The notes under the pieces are model-generated. The model saw only the letters and a list, made by a program, of their open reading frames with translations. It searched no databases and was not told where the DNA came from. Source: Ruminiclostridium papyrosolvens DSM 2782 (GTDB taxonomy: Bacteria; Bacillota; Clostridia; Acetivibrionales; DSM-1351). Taken from it: a stretch of DNA of 64,000 nt. Position 1 is the stretch's first letter. The number at the start of each line of letters is the position of its first letter. Position numbers and translations under genes: made by a program. The stretch covers positions 2,905,001-2,969,000 of the forward strand of contig NZ_CP119677.1 in the NCBI RefSeq assembly GCF_029318685.1, written 5' to 3'. Of this stretch, positions 26,212-36,742 are shown piece after piece.

Positions 26212-26490
26212 CTAAAAAAACGAGCTATAACACCGTGTCTTTAACATATAATCAATTTCGTCAATACTTTTGCCGTTTGAGCATACAATAAAAACTCCGT
26301 AACCTGTACTGCTTGTACCATCATTAGAACTGACGTTATCTTCGGTAATTGCAGAGAAATCAAAGCTTTTTCCCTGATAAACAACTGCATCCACAGGCTT
26401 TTTGTAGGAATACAAATCAACAACCGTATAGCCTCTTTTATTCAACCCTTCTGCAATATCCAACAGATTTGAAGAAACCGCAACAATCAT
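26212..26490 (-). CDS. YkuS / UPF0180 family protein
   Basis: This 92-residue protein has IVAVSSNLLDIAEGLNKRGYTVVDLYS at the start, the pattern of the YkuS/UPF0180 family, whose members are small cytoplasmic proteins of unknown function. A central DGTSSTGYGVFIVCSNGKSIDEID segment follows. It lies upstream of the isc promoter and has its own ribosome site (GAGGT). Confidence 0.7.
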   Translation of the reverse strand: MIVAVSSNLLDIAEGLNKRGYTVVDLYSYKKPVDAVVYQGKSFDFSAITEDNVSSNDGTSSTGYGVFIVCSNGKSIDEIDYMLKTRCYSSFF

Positions 26491-26562
26491 AAATCCACCT
26501 CAATTATCCAATAGTCTGTATCAAGGATATTATTTGCTGTGGATTTATTATTATTCTAAGTT

Positions 26563-26796
26563 CTATTTATTTTTTTCAACATCCGGCTCTGTTTCCTGAC
26601 GTTCTGTAGTAGCTGTGATTTTTTTGCTTTCCCTTGCCAGCCTTGGTTTGGAAAACACAAAAAATATAGCTATTATCGCATACAATGCCACACTTGGCAC
26701 AATCAAAACGTGGAATATCGATATATTTAACAGCAAAAGTACGAATCCTGCAAGTAATATCCATGCCAGAGTTCTCTTTAAAGTACTAGTTTCCAT
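26563..26796 (-). CDS. small two-span membrane protein
   Basis: This 77-residue protein has two hydrophobic stretches (about 10-24 and 26-48) and a charged tail rich in Lys and Glu. I recognise no family. The ATG at 26794-26796 has GGAGG upstream and lies 2 bp past the rarA stop codon, so it is co-transcribed with rarA. Confidence 0.6.
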   Translation of the reverse strand: METSTLKRTLAWILLAGFVLLLLNISIFHVLIVPSVALYAIIAIFFVFSKPRLARESKKITATTERQETEPDVEKNK

Positions 26797-26798
26797 TT

Positions 26799-28082
26799 TT
26801 ACCTCCATTTTTCAAGCCATTCTTTTATTCTGGCTTCATACCCATTTTGAGTAGGATTATAGTATATTGTTCCTTTCATTTCCTCCGGGAAAAATTCCTG
26901 CTTGACTATGTTATTTTTATAGTCATGTGCATATTTATAACCAATACCGTAACCCAGTTGTTCCATTCCCTTTGCCGCGGCATTTCTTAAATGCATTGGA
27001 ACACTTCCGGTATTCTTTGATTCTACGTCGGACAATGCCTTGTTTATTGCCATATATGCCGAATTGGATTTTGGACTGCATGCTACAGTAACGGCGGCAT
27101 GGGCAAGTATTATCCTGGACTCAGGCATACCTATCATTTTAACTGCCTGAGCAGCAGCTACTGCCACCTGTAACGCGGTGGGATTAGCCATTCCTACATC
27201 CTCAGAGGCACAGATAATTATTCTTCTGGCAAGGAATTCCACATCTTCACCGGCATATATAGCCCTTGCCAAATAAAACACTGCCGCATCTGGGTTACTG
27301 CCCCTCATTGACTTTATGAAAGCACTGATATTATCATAATGCTCTTCACCGTTTTTATCAAAGCGTATAGCCTTTTTTTGAACACACTGTTCTATCGTAT
27401 CAATTCCAATATCTATTTTACCGTCTTCCCCCAGTTCAGAGGTAAGAACTGCAAGCTCAAGGGAGTTTAATGCAGTTCTGGCATCACCGGAACTAACCTC
27501 GCAAAGGTAATCCATTGCTTCATCTGTTATGTTAATTTCGTAGTTCCCCAGTCCTCTGTCCTTGTCCTCAAGAGCATTTTTCAACAACTCTTTTATATCT
27601 TCACCCTCAAGAGGTTTCAGCATAAATACTGTGGATCTTGATATTAAAGCCTTATTTACTTCAAAAAACGGATTTTCAGTAGTAGCACCAATAAGCACAA
27701 TTGAGCCATCCTCAACAAAAGGCAGCAGTGCATCCTGCTGAGCTTTATTGAACCTATGAATCTCATCTACAAACAATACTGTCCTTCCATTAGGATTTAA
27801 CAGTGTGTTTTGTGTATCAGCGGCTATTCTTTTTATGTCCGCTACCCCTGAGGTAACTGCATTCAGCTTTTCGAAGCTGGATTGGGTCGTATTTGCTATT
27901 ATTCTCGCCAGAGAGGTTTTTCCTGTTCCCGGCGGGCCGTACAAAATGATGGAGGTTATTCTGTCAGCCTTTATCATCCTGTACAGCATCTTGTCCTTGC
28001 CGATTATATGTTTTTGTCCCGCAAATTCATCAATTGTCCTTGGCGACATCCTGTACGCCAAAGGTTGTATTCTATCTCTCAT
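26799..28082 (-). CDS. rarA: replication-associated recombination protein A
   Basis: This 427-residue AAA+ ATPase of the RarA/MgsA/WRNIP1 family acts at stalled replication forks. It shows MSPRTIDEFAGQKHI, Walker A YGPPGTGKTSLARI, Walker B VLFVDEIHRFNKAQQD and sensor 1 LIGATTENPFFEVN. The C-terminal tetramerisation half includes SMRGSNPDAAVFYLAR and LRNAAAKGMEQLGYG. The start at 28082 was chosen at MRDRIQP, where the family usually begins; a longer frame reaches into the upstream gene. Confidence 0.96.
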   Translation of the reverse strand: MRDRIQPLAYRMSPRTIDEFAGQKHIIGKDKMLYRMIKADRITSIILYGPPGTGKTSLARIIANTTQSSFEKLNAVTSGVADIKRIAADTQNTLLNPNGRTVLFVDEIHRFNKAQQDALLPFVEDGSIVLIGATTENPFFEVNKALISRSTVFMLKPLEGEDIKELLKNALEDKDRGLGNYEINITDEAMDYLCEVSSGDARTALNSLELAVLTSELGEDGKIDIGIDTIEQCVQKKAIRFDKNGEEHYDNISAFIKSMRGSNPDAAVFYLARAIYAGEDVEFLARRIIICASEDVGMANPTALQVAVAAAQAVKMIGMPESRIILAHAAVTVACSPKSNSAYMAINKALSDVESKNTGSVPMHLRNAAAKGMEQLGYGIGYKYAHDYKNNIVKQEFFPEEMKGTIYYNPTQNGYEARIKEWLEKWR

Positions 28083-28092
28083 TTTACACCTT

Positions 28093-30033
28093 TTATTTAG
28101 TAATTGTAAATGACTTCCATATATCATTAACCTCCTTGACTGCCTTATCAGTTGCAGTCAAATCAGGTATGAAATTCATAAAGAAATATGAATAGTTTCC
28201 TTTTTCAAAAACATGGATTTGCGCATTCCCGTACATATCCTGTTCTTCATCCTCAACACGGTATATATAGTTTCTTACTTTTACCCCCTTGTCTGAAGCA
28301 GTACTTTTAGAGGTAAGTTTAAAACCGTTTGAAGACATAACGGAACTCAAATAAAACTTTTCTTTGTCCGCCACATTTTTGTTCTCATTAGTATTTGGTG
28401 TAGCTTCAATCATTATAAACGCATTTGAATTGGGATTGCTGAATGTTATTGTGTTAAGCATAGTGGAATCTTTCCAGTATCCGGGTATATTTAAATTCCA
28501 TTTATAGTTTTTATTTACATAATTAAATAGTTTGTCATTACGGGATATCCTGTCTTCGTCCTTTGAGGCTTTAAAATTACTTATTTCGTCAACCAGTTTA
28601 TCCCCTTTTTCAGTAAAGAATGATATTTTATCAACCGTATTCAGATAATCATTTTTCCCTTCGGAATACTCTTTTTCAGGAAGCTTTACAGAGATTTCAT
28701 AAATAAATGAACCTTTCTGTAAATAGTATTCATCAATAACGTAACTCTTTCCACCCTGTTTTATCTTGAACTTAAGATTTTTTGCTGTTTCTCCTGCCAA
28801 GGTTTTCTCTCCGGCACTGATAAAGGTATATGCCTTTGGACTGAAGTTTTTGTCATAACCTTTTTTGATATTTTCTGTATATTGCTCAAGAGTATTTTCT
28901 CCCAAAACGTTTACAGCAATTTGAACATAGTGTTTTGAATCAAGTCCCAAAAATGTTGTTAACTGATTACTGGAGATTTTCAGGTTGTTCCAGTTTGCAG
29001 GAATATCCATAGACCACGAAAGGTACTTATTACGGGATGAGAATGAAATATAGTTATAATAACTCACCTTGCCGTTAACTACTTTTGAAAGATCCTGTAT
29101 CCCCTTTTCATTCCCTTTATATAAAAGACCAAAGGAGTTTATAATATCAGAGTAATACTTGTCGTTCACAAGATGCTTGGAAGATACACTCCCGTCATAG
29201 CAACCGATTGTTAAGGAATAAAAAAACTGTCCTTTATCGTAAATTCTGGTTCTTGTGGGTTCATCGTATTCTGATGTGCCTGAACAATCAAAATAAGGGT
29301 CTTTGGCTTTTAAATTCAAATTGGATTCATCTGAATTATTTTCCTGCTTGATTGTATTTGAATACTGTGATAATGTCCTCCCATTTTTAGGCTCTACCTT
29401 AACTATAAAATACAACCCTCTGCCCTCGTTTGTCAACTGAACAGAGTCGGACCTGAAACTGCTGGATATAAGTCTGGAGCCGGAAGGCACATTAAGACTC
29501 CAGCCATAAAAGCTGTTGCCTATTTTAGGTGTACTTATACCTCCTGTGAGAAATGATAAATCACTTAACGAGCCGTCATCTTCAAGAACGATTTTTACCG
29601 TACCTCTTTCAATATCACTTGTAACAGTCACAGGAAAATTTGATGCTAAAAAATCCACAGGTATCATTGTACTGTTGTTTTTTTGCTGCGGAGCAACCGA
29701 CATGGTCTTACGCTCATTGTTTGATGTGTATAAAATTTGACCTATGGATATCTCAGCTGTATTTCCCCCGTAAATAACTCTTTCACTTCCTTCAGAAGTT
29801 TTAGTTAATTCGGCTCCTATTGTATCGGCAAACCACTCCATAGGCACTAAAAAAGTACCGTCTATAATATACGGTGCTTCAGCTATAACAGAATAATTTC
29901 CGTCTACACTAACCTGAGTAGTACCTGTACGGAGTTCAATTACTGTCTTGTCTTCAGCTGCATATGTACCTGAAATGCTTGCCAGTAAAATTGCCAATAT
30001 AATGAGTATACTTATGCTTTTCTTGTTTTTCAT
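28093..30033 (-). CDS. secreted stalk-domain protein
   Basis: The 646-residue product has a signal peptide (about 1-25, ending TYAAE). A copper amine oxidase N-terminal-like (stalk) domain follows at about 28-155, with IIDGTFLVPMEWFADTIGAEL and STMIPVDFLAS. Two similar repeats of a PsbP-like domain then come (about 175-310, 325-480), with a third near 510-646; each has a W-aromatic opening such as YGWSLNVPSG, LSWSMDIPANW and YKWNLNIPGYW. The stalk domain often tethers exported proteins. No enzyme activity is visible. It shares the genomic neighbourhood with the stalk-bearing protease downstream. Confidence 0.75.
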   Translation of the reverse strand: MKNKKSISILIILAILLASISGTYAAEDKTVIELRTGTTQVSVDGNYSVIAEAPYIIDGTFLVPMEWFADTIGAELTKTSEGSERVIYGGNTAEISIGQILYTSNNERKTMSVAPQQKNNSTMIPVDFLASNFPVTVTSDIERGTVKIVLEDDGSLSDLSFLTGGISTPKIGNSFYGWSLNVPSGSRLISSSFRSDSVQLTNEGRGLYFIVKVEPKNGRTLSQYSNTIKQENNSDESNLNLKAKDPYFDCSGTSEYDEPTRTRIYDKGQFFYSLTIGCYDGSVSSKHLVNDKYYSDIINSFGLLYKGNEKGIQDLSKVVNGKVSYYNYISFSSRNKYLSWSMDIPANWNNLKISSNQLTTFLGLDSKHYVQIAVNVLGENTLEQYTENIKKGYDKNFSPKAYTFISAGEKTLAGETAKNLKFKIKQGGKSYVIDEYYLQKGSFIYEISVKLPEKEYSEGKNDYLNTVDKISFFTEKGDKLVDEISNFKASKDEDRISRNDKLFNYVNKNYKWNLNIPGYWKDSTMLNTITFSNPNSNAFIMIEATPNTNENKNVADKEKFYLSSVMSSNGFKLTSKSTASDKGVKVRNYIYRVEDEEQDMYGNAQIHVFEKGNYSYFFMNFIPDLTATDKAVKEVNDIWKSFTITK

Positions 30034-30058
30034 ATTTGCACGCCCTTATTATTTAGTA

Positions 30059-31192
30059 TTATTTCTCTCCAAAAATAACAGTTATATTTATTTCCCTATT
30101 GTCTCGCTGTAATTTAAATTCAGCAATGTCGCCGGGCAGATATTTTTTTAACTCTTCATTGTAGTCTGTAGTTGAGTTAACTTTAACACCGTTAATGGAA
30201 ATAAGTTTGTCGTCAACTTTAATATTATATTTCTGGGCAGGAGCATTTTTTTCAATAGATTTTACAGTTACACCTGATGAGGTATCCGGTAAACCGTATA
30301 TAGATGTTATACTGTCGGTAAATGCCAAGCCAAGATAAGGTCGTCTGATCTTCCCAAATTTTTCAAACTGGTCTATGGCATATCTGACCGTATTTACAGG
30401 TATTGAAAAGCCCATACCCTGTACGCCTATCCCTGCATAAACCCATGAATTTATTCCTACGACTTCGCCTTTCATGTTGACCAAGGGTCCGCCGCTGTTT
30501 CCCGAATTAATAGCAGCGTCTGTCTGTAAAAACCTGTACTGCCTGTTTTCAGACCTGTTCATTCCGCTGATTATTCCCCTGGTAGCTGAATTTCTCAGGC
30601 CAAAGGATAATGGAGTTCCTATTGCTACAACCTCATCTCCCACAGCCACTTTAGATATATCTCCGAATGTTACAGGTTGGAGACCGCCTTTATCAATTTT
30701 GATTTCTGCTAAGTCAAGATCCTCATCAATAGCTTTAAGCCTTGCCTTATATGCTTTACTGTTTGATAGTACTACAACAATGCTCTCCATATCTTTTACA
30801 ACATGAGCATTCGTTATTATGTAACCGTTACTGCGATATATAACGCCTGTTCCGAATATAATATTGTCAGTTGTTTCATCATATTCGTAACTGCTTTCCT
30901 TCAACTTACCTATAATCCCTACTACTGAAGGACTTACTTTTGATACTACATTTGAAATCCTGTCCGAAGAGTTTATATCAACAGAGTTGTTCCCCTGCGT
31001 AATTGATACCCCATCCAGATGTGATGACAATTCATCCACGGATATATATTGCTTACCCTCTATTGTCTTTATTCCGCTTGCGACTTCCTGACCGTTTATC
31101 CTAAGTGTAGTTCCGGCTGCAAAGGTATTTGCAGTGCATAAAATGAAGGTCAAAACCAGAATTGCACATTTTACCAAATTATTCTTTTTCAT
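30059..31192 (-). CDS. HtrA/DegP-type serine protease with stalk domain
   Basis: This 377-residue secreted protease has a signal sequence (about 1-25) and a short stalk-like region (about 28-75) with IKTIEGKQYISVDELSSHL. A trypsin-like domain follows with the catalytic triad His130 (TNAHVV), Asp160 (DLDLAEIK) and Ser233 (GNSGGP). A C-terminal PDZ domain (about 285-375) has YNIKVDDKLISINGVKV. It is likely a quality-control protease on the cell surface or in the wall. The start at 31192 has GGAGG upstream. A longer in-frame start (31270) would add 26 residues before the signal peptide. Confidence 0.92.
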   Translation of the reverse strand: MKKNNLVKCAILVLTFILCTANTFAAGTTLRINGQEVASGIKTIEGKQYISVDELSSHLDGVSITQGNNSVDINSSDRISNVVSKVSPSVVGIIGKLKESSYEYDETTDNIIFGTGVIYRSNGYIITNAHVVKDMESIVVVLSNSKAYKARLKAIDEDLDLAEIKIDKGGLQPVTFGDISKVAVGDEVVAIGTPLSFGLRNSATRGIISGMNRSENRQYRFLQTDAAINSGNSGGPLVNMKGEVVGINSWVYAGIGVQGMGFSIPVNTVRYAIDQFEKFGKIRRPYLGLAFTDSITSIYGLPDTSSGVTVKSIEKNAPAQKYNIKVDDKLISINGVKVNSTTDYNEELKKYLPGDIAEFKLQRDNREINITVIFGEK

Positions 31193-31314
31193 CTTTACCT
31201 CCGTATAAATTTTCTTTTGTAAACTATGCCCAATAATGCTATAAATGCTATTTGAGTAATATTTTATCATTATAATTACTCCAATACAATTAGACGAAAC
31301 TGTAACCTTTTTTA

Positions 31315-31863
31315 TTAAACCTGTAAATTTTTCTGCAGTTCAGCCCTTTCAAGGGGAACATATGCAAGCTTATTATTAACACGCTTGCTTTCCATAAGGG
31401 AAATGGATACCACTTTGACATTAAGCTGCTCTATTTCCATTTTTTCGATAAATCCAATGTTCTCCATTTTTACTTCCCTCGCCAGAGTTATATGAGGATT
31501 ATAGCTTCTTTCTTCTTTTTGATATCCAGTCTGAAACAAGGTATTTTCCATATTATTGTAAAGTTCTTGAAGGTGTAAGCTCTTTTCTAATCCTGTCCAT
31601 ATTATACTTCTATTGCCTTTTTTAAAACTTCCCAGTTTGTCCAGTCTAAGCTCAAAATCCGGATTGTAGGCTACATCTTTTAATACCTGTTTTAGCTTTT
31701 CAACCTGTTGGACATTCTGTTCACCTATAAATCTTAGTGTAAGATGAAAATTTTCTTTAAAGGTAAAATTTCCGGAAATACAATGGGATTTGACTTCTTG
31801 CTGAATCTCAGATAAATAATCCTTTATCCCATCGTCAAGCTCAATAGCAAAAAATACTCTCAT
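31315..31863 (-). CDS. thpR: RNA 2',3'-cyclic phosphodiesterase
   Basis: The 182-residue protein of the 2H phosphoesterase superfamily has its two HxT motifs in HLTLRFIGEQ (about 41-50) and HITLAREV (about 122-129). It starts VFFAIELDDGIKDYL, typical of ThpR/LigT, which opens 2',3'-cyclic phosphate ends of RNA. It stands between the htrA-like gene and the mannose-1-phosphate guanylyltransferase gene. Confidence 0.95.
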   Translation of the reverse strand: MRVFFAIELDDGIKDYLSEIQQEVKSHCISGNFTFKENFHLTLRFIGEQNVQQVEKLKQVLKDVAYNPDFELRLDKLGSFKKGNRSIIWTGLEKSLHLQELYNNMENTLFQTGYQKEERSYNPHITLAREVKMENIGFIEKMEIEQLNVKVVSISLMESKRVNNKLAYVPLERAELQKNLQV

Positions 31864-31977
31864 AGCAACTCACTCCATTTATATGTTTAAGGTAAATTTT
31901 ACCACAAATATTTCCTGTTTTATATTATTAATTTTAGCATATATGATTTGTCTTATTCATTATCTATAACTTAAAAA

Positions 31978-32006
31978 TGCATCTGAAACATATAGATTCA
32001 GATGCA
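31978..32006 (-). terminator. hairpin after the guanylyltransferase gene
   Basis: A perfect 10-bp inverted repeat TGCATCTGAA / TTCAGATGCA with a 9-base loop starts 18 bp past the stop. The minus-strand sequence after it is TTTTAAG, so it is a plausible intrinsic terminator. Confidence 0.65.
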
Positions 32007-32023
32007 CTAAATTAATATCGTAT

Positions 32024-34480
32024 TCAAGTTATCTTGTTTTGACTGATTGTCTTTACCTTATCTACAAAAATATCTGTCAATTCATGGGCAAACTCCTGAG
32101 TATACCCTTCCCCAATTACCTTACAAACAGGCTTTTCTGCATCCGGCAATACCAGAACCCAGCCCTTATCACCGACTACTTTAACTCCCTCAATTGTTTC
32201 AACACTATTTGAATTTTCCTCTATAATAGCCCTAATAACCTTTCCCTTGGCTGACCAAGAGCATTTTACCTCTTTTTTTATGATATGAAAATCGGGTATT
32301 GAATCAACTATCTTTGCAAGGCTTGTTCCGCTAATGGCCATATAGTCTATTATCCTGATAAAAGCTTCAATAGGGTCAAAATTCATAGCAAAGAAATCCA
32401 ACATGTTTTCGTCAAATTCATCATCAAGTATCCTGTTCATCAGCTCTTTTGCCGAGGTCTTTGTTCTTATTACCCTTTCTTTATTATCTCCTGCCATTTT
32501 TTCAATTACAGTACTGGCATTTAATGGGACTATAACCTTGTTGCCTGCTTTTGATTTTAAATGAATGTACGAAATTAGTGCCATATACAAGTCATCAGCT
32601 ATTATTCTGCCCTTGGTATCTATAAGGAATATCTTGTCGTATGAGTTTGCAAAATAAACTCCCACATCAAAGCCTCCTCGTCTGACAACTTGCGAAATTG
32701 TTTTTAAGTCGGAAAAAAGGCTCTTTTGTTTATCGTGGGCTTCTTTTGTATTTACAAACTCATACCTGCACTTAAGCTCGTTTAATACTGCCGTAACTAT
32801 ATTCTTCAAATCACCGGAAGGTGCTATTAAAGCAATTTTCAAATCATGGATTTCCGATATAGTATGGTTTAGTATACTTCTGATATAGAATACTTTATGG
32901 TCCGGCACATTTATAACTGCTTTTATTTCTTCTGCCTGACACCTGGCAAAGTCTTCTCTTATATAGCAATTTTCAATTTTTCTCTCTTCATTTCTTGAAA
33001 TATTTCTTCCTTTATTATCTAATATATCAATTATGATTTTGCCTTTTTTATTTCCTTCTGAAATATGAATTCCACCTGATAAATTGTAGTAGCGAATAGC
33101 AGACCTTGTAACAGGCAGCAAGGACGTTCCTAAATCGTAGGCTTCGGTGCCTGTTGAAAGAACCCCTGAAACGCAGGCATTTTTCACCATCTTTAAAGCA
33201 TCTACTTCCTCGCAGCTTATGGCCAGTCCTGAGCCTTTTTTACATACAGCGCCGTAGGCCGCAGCCATTCTTGATGCAAATTCCGGTGTTATATCAACAT
33301 TGACTTCACCGGAAATTCCTCTGCTTCCAAAAAGGTTTTTGGAATATCTGGAGCCCCAAACAATATTTGTACACACTTCGGTACCCATGTCAATGTGCTT
33401 TTCAGGCCAGATTTTTATACCCGGCTTAATTAAAGAGTTTTCACCAAGAATACAATTCTCACCCACAACCGTTCCTTCAAATGCCGCTGTTTTTTCTCTG
33501 CATTTAACACCACTGCAAAGCACACTTCCTCTCAGCTCAACATTATTCTTCAAAATACAGCTATTCCACAAGACGCTCCTTTTGGTGGTACTGCCTTCAC
33601 CAATATGGCATTCCTCTCCTATGACAGAATAGCGCCCCAGTATACTGCCATCTTTTACAACAGAATTTTTACCTATAAGCACGGGAGGCTTGATTACGGC
33701 CTCTTTAGATATTACTGCTCCTTCCGAGGCCCAAACTCCCTGCCGTATTTCCCGGGCATTAATATTTATGTTAACCTTTTTATCCAGAATATCGGTGTGC
33801 ACTCCCACATAGGCATCTAAATCGCCGATATCACACCAGTAATCTTGAGTTACAAAACCATACATTGGCTCTTCTTTTTTTAAAAGTATTGGGAATAAAT
33901 CCTTACTGAAATCAAAAACTACTCCCTTTTCAAAATATTTAAGTACCTCAGGGGACAAGACATAAATACCAGTGTTTACTGTATCGCTGAAAACTTCTCC
34001 CCAGCTTGGTTTTTCAAGGAATCTTCTGATTTTCCCGTCCGGAGCTGTTACAACAACTCCGTATTCTGTCGGACACTCAACCTTCTTTAAAACCAGTGTT
34101 GCAACAGACCTGTTCTTTTTATGAAACTCAAGAGCCTCTTGCAAATTTATATCTGTCAGAGCATCTCCACTTATAACGATAAATGTTTCGTCTAAAAAAT
34201 CTTCGGCATTTTTGACACTTCCGGCAGTGCCAAGGGGGACATCTTCCGTAAAATATTTAAGGCTGACACCGTACTCTCTTCCATCGCCAAAATAATCTTT
34301 TATTTTTTCCGGCATATACTGCAAGGTTACCGCAATATCCTTGATCCCATATTTTTTCAAAAGCTCAATAATATGCTCCATTACAGGCTTGTTGGCAATT
34401 GGCACCATAGGTTTTGGCCTATTACAGGTCAGCGGTCTTAGACGTGATCCCTCTCCACCTGCCATAATCACAGCTTTCAT
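32024..34480 (-). CDS. mannose-1-phosphate guanylyltransferase fused to a degenerate phosphomannomutase domain
   Basis: This 818-residue protein has an N-terminal nucleotidyltransferase (1-235) with [18 protein letters not shown] and [12 protein letters not shown]. Left-handed beta-helix repeats come next (about 245-370), then a phosphohexomutase-like part (about 375-810). The first part should make GDP-mannose or a related NDP-sugar. The mutase part keeps FGSRGISGE but lacks the phosphoserine loop (TASHNP is replaced by SEGNKK near 475) and the metal loop DGDGDR (ANSYDK near 613). So it is probably inactive or regulatory. The start at 34480 is the MKAVIMAGG methionine with AAGGA upstream. 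Confidence 0.9.
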   Translation of the reverse strand: MKAVIMAGGEGSRLRPLTCNRPKPMVPIANKPVMEHIIELLKKYGIKDIAVTLQYMPEKIKDYFGDGREYGVSLKYFTEDVPLGTAGSVKNAEDFLDETFIVISGDALTDINLQEALEFHKKNRSVATLVLKKVECPTEYGVVVTAPDGKIRRFLEKPSWGEVFSDTVNTGIYVLSPEVLKYFEKGVVFDFSKDLFPILLKKEEPMYGFVTQDYWCDIGDLDAYVGVHTDILDKKVNININAREIRQGVWASEGAVISKEAVIKPPVLIGKNSVVKDGSILGRYSVIGEECHIGEGSTTKRSVLWNSCILKNNVELRGSVLCSGVKCREKTAAFEGTVVGENCILGENSLIKPGIKIWPEKHIDMGTEVCTNIVWGSRYSKNLFGSRGISGEVNVDITPEFASRMAAAYGAVCKKGSGLAISCEEVDALKMVKNACVSGVLSTGTEAYDLGTSLLPVTRSAIRYYNLSGGIHISEGNKKGKIIIDILDNKGRNISRNEERKIENCYIREDFARCQAEEIKAVINVPDHKVFYIRSILNHTISEIHDLKIALIAPSGDLKNIVTAVLNELKCRYEFVNTKEAHDKQKSLFSDLKTISQVVRRGGFDVGVYFANSYDKIFLIDTKGRIIADDLYMALISYIHLKSKAGNKVIVPLNASTVIEKMAGDNKERVIRTKTSAKELMNRILDDEFDENMLDFFAMNFDPIEAFIRIIDYMAISGTSLAKIVDSIPDFHIIKKEVKCSWSAKGKVIRAIIEENSNSVETIEGVKVVGDKGWVLVLPDAEKPVCKVIGEGYTQEFAHELTDIFVDKVKTISQNKIT

Positions 34481-34679
34481 CAGATCCATCCTTTCAAAAT
34501 GTTTTTGTATAACCTTTTGGTATGTCCAATTAAACTGCAAAATTTGAATGAGAGCCTATGGAACTGTTTTATTTATTTGTTCCAAGTATGATAATGAAAT
34601 TATTTTTACCTTATGTATAGAAACTATTCGATTTAGCTTTACGGAATATTTGGAAATGGTATTTTGGTTTAAAATTTAC

Positions 34680-34713
34680 AAAAGACTGTGCAATGTTATT
34701 TGCACAGTCTTTT
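34680..34713 (-). terminator. terminator after lepA
   Basis: A perfect 14-bp inverted repeat AAAAGACTGTGCAA / TTGCACAGTCTTTT with a 6-base loop stands 18 bp past the lepA stop codon and ends in Ts on the minus strand. Confidence 0.85.
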
Positions 34714-34730
34714 GTGGCTTTTTTATTTTT

Positions 34731-36539
34731 TTAATCAAGCTTCAGAACACTCATGAAAGCTTCCTGCGGAACTTCAACAGAGCCTACCTGACGCATACGT
34801 TTCTTTCCTTCTTTCTGCTTTTCAAGAAGTTTTCTCTTTCTGGTTATGTCACCACCGTAACATTTTGCCAGAACGTCTTTTCTGAATGCCTTAACGGTTT
34901 CACGAGCTACTATCTTTCCTCCGATACATGCCTGAATAGGTATTTCAAACATCTGCCTAGGTATTGATTCCTTTAGCTTTTCCGCCATTCTCCTGCCTCT
35001 TGTCACAGATTTCTCACGGTGAACTATAAAAGACAATGCATCGACAACTTCACTATTTAACATTATATCAAGCTTAACAAGGTCGGATTCTCTGTAGCCG
35101 ATAAGTTCATAGTCAAAGGATGCATAACCTTTGGTTCTTGATTTCAAGGCATCAAAGAAGTCATATATTATCTCATTCAGAGGCATTTCATAGGTAAGCA
35201 TAGCCCTGCCCTCATCAATATAGGACATGTCCTTGTATAACCCTCTTCTCTCCTGAGACAGTTCCATAATGTTACCTACGTATTCTGTTGGTACCATTAT
35301 TGTTGCCTTTACTACCGGCTCTTCCATCATGTCAATTTCAGTAACAGGCGGAAGGTTGGTGGGGTTATCAATTTCAATGACATCACCGTTTGTGGTTGTA
35401 ACCTTGTATATAACACTTGGAGCAGTTGTAACCAAGTCAAAATTGTATTCTCGTTCAAGCCTCTCCTGAATTATTTCCATATGAAGAAGTCCCAAGAATC
35501 CGCATCTGAAACCGAAGCCAAGGGCCACCGATGATTCAGGCTCAAAGGTAAGAGCAGCATCATTAAGCTGCAGCTTTTCCAAAGCATCACGAAGATCACC
35601 ATACTTTGAGCCGTCAGCAGGGTAAATTCCGCAGAAAACCATAGAATTTACTTTTTTATAGCCCGGCAGCGGTTCTTTCGCAGGATTGTCCGAAAGAGTT
35701 ATGGTATCACCAACACGTGTATCCCTTACATTCTTAATACTTGCCGCTATATATCCTACGTCGCCCGCCTTCAATTCATCGGCAGGAGATAGTCCTCCGG
35801 GTTTTAGATATCCCAACTCTGTGACAACGAATTCTTTTTTAGTGTACATCATTGTGATGGTATCACCAGTTCTCACAGTACCTTCCTTGACCCTCATATA
35901 AACTATAACACCCTTATAACTGTCATAGAACGAGTCAAATATCAAAGCTCGAAGTGGAGCATTTTCATCTGAATCAGGGCACGGAATCATATCAACTATC
36001 TTCTCAAGAACCTCTTCGATATTTAGACCGTTCTTGGCTGATACCATTGGTGCCTGCGAAGCATCAAGACCTATAACGTCTTCTATTTCCTTCTTTACAA
36101 CATCAGGTTGAGCACTTGGAAGGTCTATTTTATTAATAACCGGCATTATCTCCAGATTATGCTCCAATGCCAGATAAACATTTGCCAAGGTCTGCGCTTC
36201 TATGCCCTGTGCTGCATCAACAACCAGAATGGCACCTTCGCATGCTGCAAGGCTTCTTGACACTTCATAATTAAAGTCAACATGTCCGGGAGTATCTATC
36301 AAATTATAAATGTATTCATGACCGTCAGGGGCTTTATATACCATTCTGACCGCCTGTGCCTTTATGGTTATCCCACGTTCTCTCTCAAGCTCCATATTGT
36401 CCAGAACCTGTTCCTGCATTTCTCTGGATGTCAGAACCCCGGTTTTCTCCAATAATCTGTCTGCCAGGGTTGACTTACCATGATCTATATGTGCTATTAT
36501 GCAAAAATTTCTTATATATTTCTGTCGTTCACTAGGCAT
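34731..36539 (-). CDS. lepA: elongation factor 4 (LepA)
   Basis: EF-4 is a ribosome-dependent GTPase that can back-translocate stalled ribosomes and affects initiation. The 602-residue protein has G1 AHIDHGKST at about 15-23, G3 [15 protein letters not shown], and G4 NKIDLPSA. It ends with the LepA-only C-terminal domain containing [25 protein letters not shown]. Its length is normal. It has its own terminator. Confidence 0.98.
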   Translation of the reverse strand: MPSERQKYIRNFCIIAHIDHGKSTLADRLLEKTGVLTSREMQEQVLDNMELERERGITIKAQAVRMVYKAPDGHEYIYNLIDTPGHVDFNYEVSRSLAACEGAILVVDAAQGIEAQTLANVYLALEHNLEIMPVINKIDLPSAQPDVVKKEIEDVIGLDASQAPMVSAKNGLNIEEVLEKIVDMIPCPDSDENAPLRALIFDSFYDSYKGVIVYMRVKEGTVRTGDTITMMYTKKEFVVTELGYLKPGGLSPADELKAGDVGYIAASIKNVRDTRVGDTITLSDNPAKEPLPGYKKVNSMVFCGIYPADGSKYGDLRDALEKLQLNDAALTFEPESSVALGFGFRCGFLGLLHMEIIQERLEREYNFDLVTTAPSVIYKVTTTNGDVIEIDNPTNLPPVTEIDMMEEPVVKATIMVPTEYVGNIMELSQERRGLYKDMSYIDEGRAMLTYEMPLNEIIYDFFDALKSRTKGYASFDYELIGYRESDLVKLDIMLNSEVVDALSFIVHREKSVTRGRRMAEKLKESIPRQMFEIPIQACIGGKIVARETVKAFRKDVLAKCYGGDITRKRKLLEKQKEGKKRMRQVGSVEVPQEAFMSVLKLD

Positions 36540-36686
36540 TTATTACCTCCAAAGCTTTGATTCCACATAACACAATTATGCGCATTTAATTATACCATAT
36601 ACTTTTAAAGGTGCAATATAGTGATTTGGGCTGACATTTGAAATCTACCCGATTTTTTGAACTAATTTTACCAAGGAAACAAAATT

Positions 36687-36728
36687 AAAGGGAGAAGCCG
36701 CTGTTTTTATTTTGGCGGTTCTCCCTTT
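36687..36728 (-). terminator. terminator of the deacetylase cluster
   Basis: AAAGGGAGAA and TTCTCCCTTT, extended by a GC-rich inner part with one shifted pair, form a stem just after the deacetylase stop. The T tract beyond it is imperfect. It marks the downstream end of the five-gene cluster. Confidence 0.6.
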
Positions 36729-36742
36729 AAAGGGTTATTATG

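Noticed and set aside
34541-34730. Small gene between lepA and the guanylyltransferase gene
   Set aside because: The only frame there runs into antisense lepA and lacks a convincing ribosome site; the gap is explained by the lepA terminator and the guanylyltransferase promoter region.
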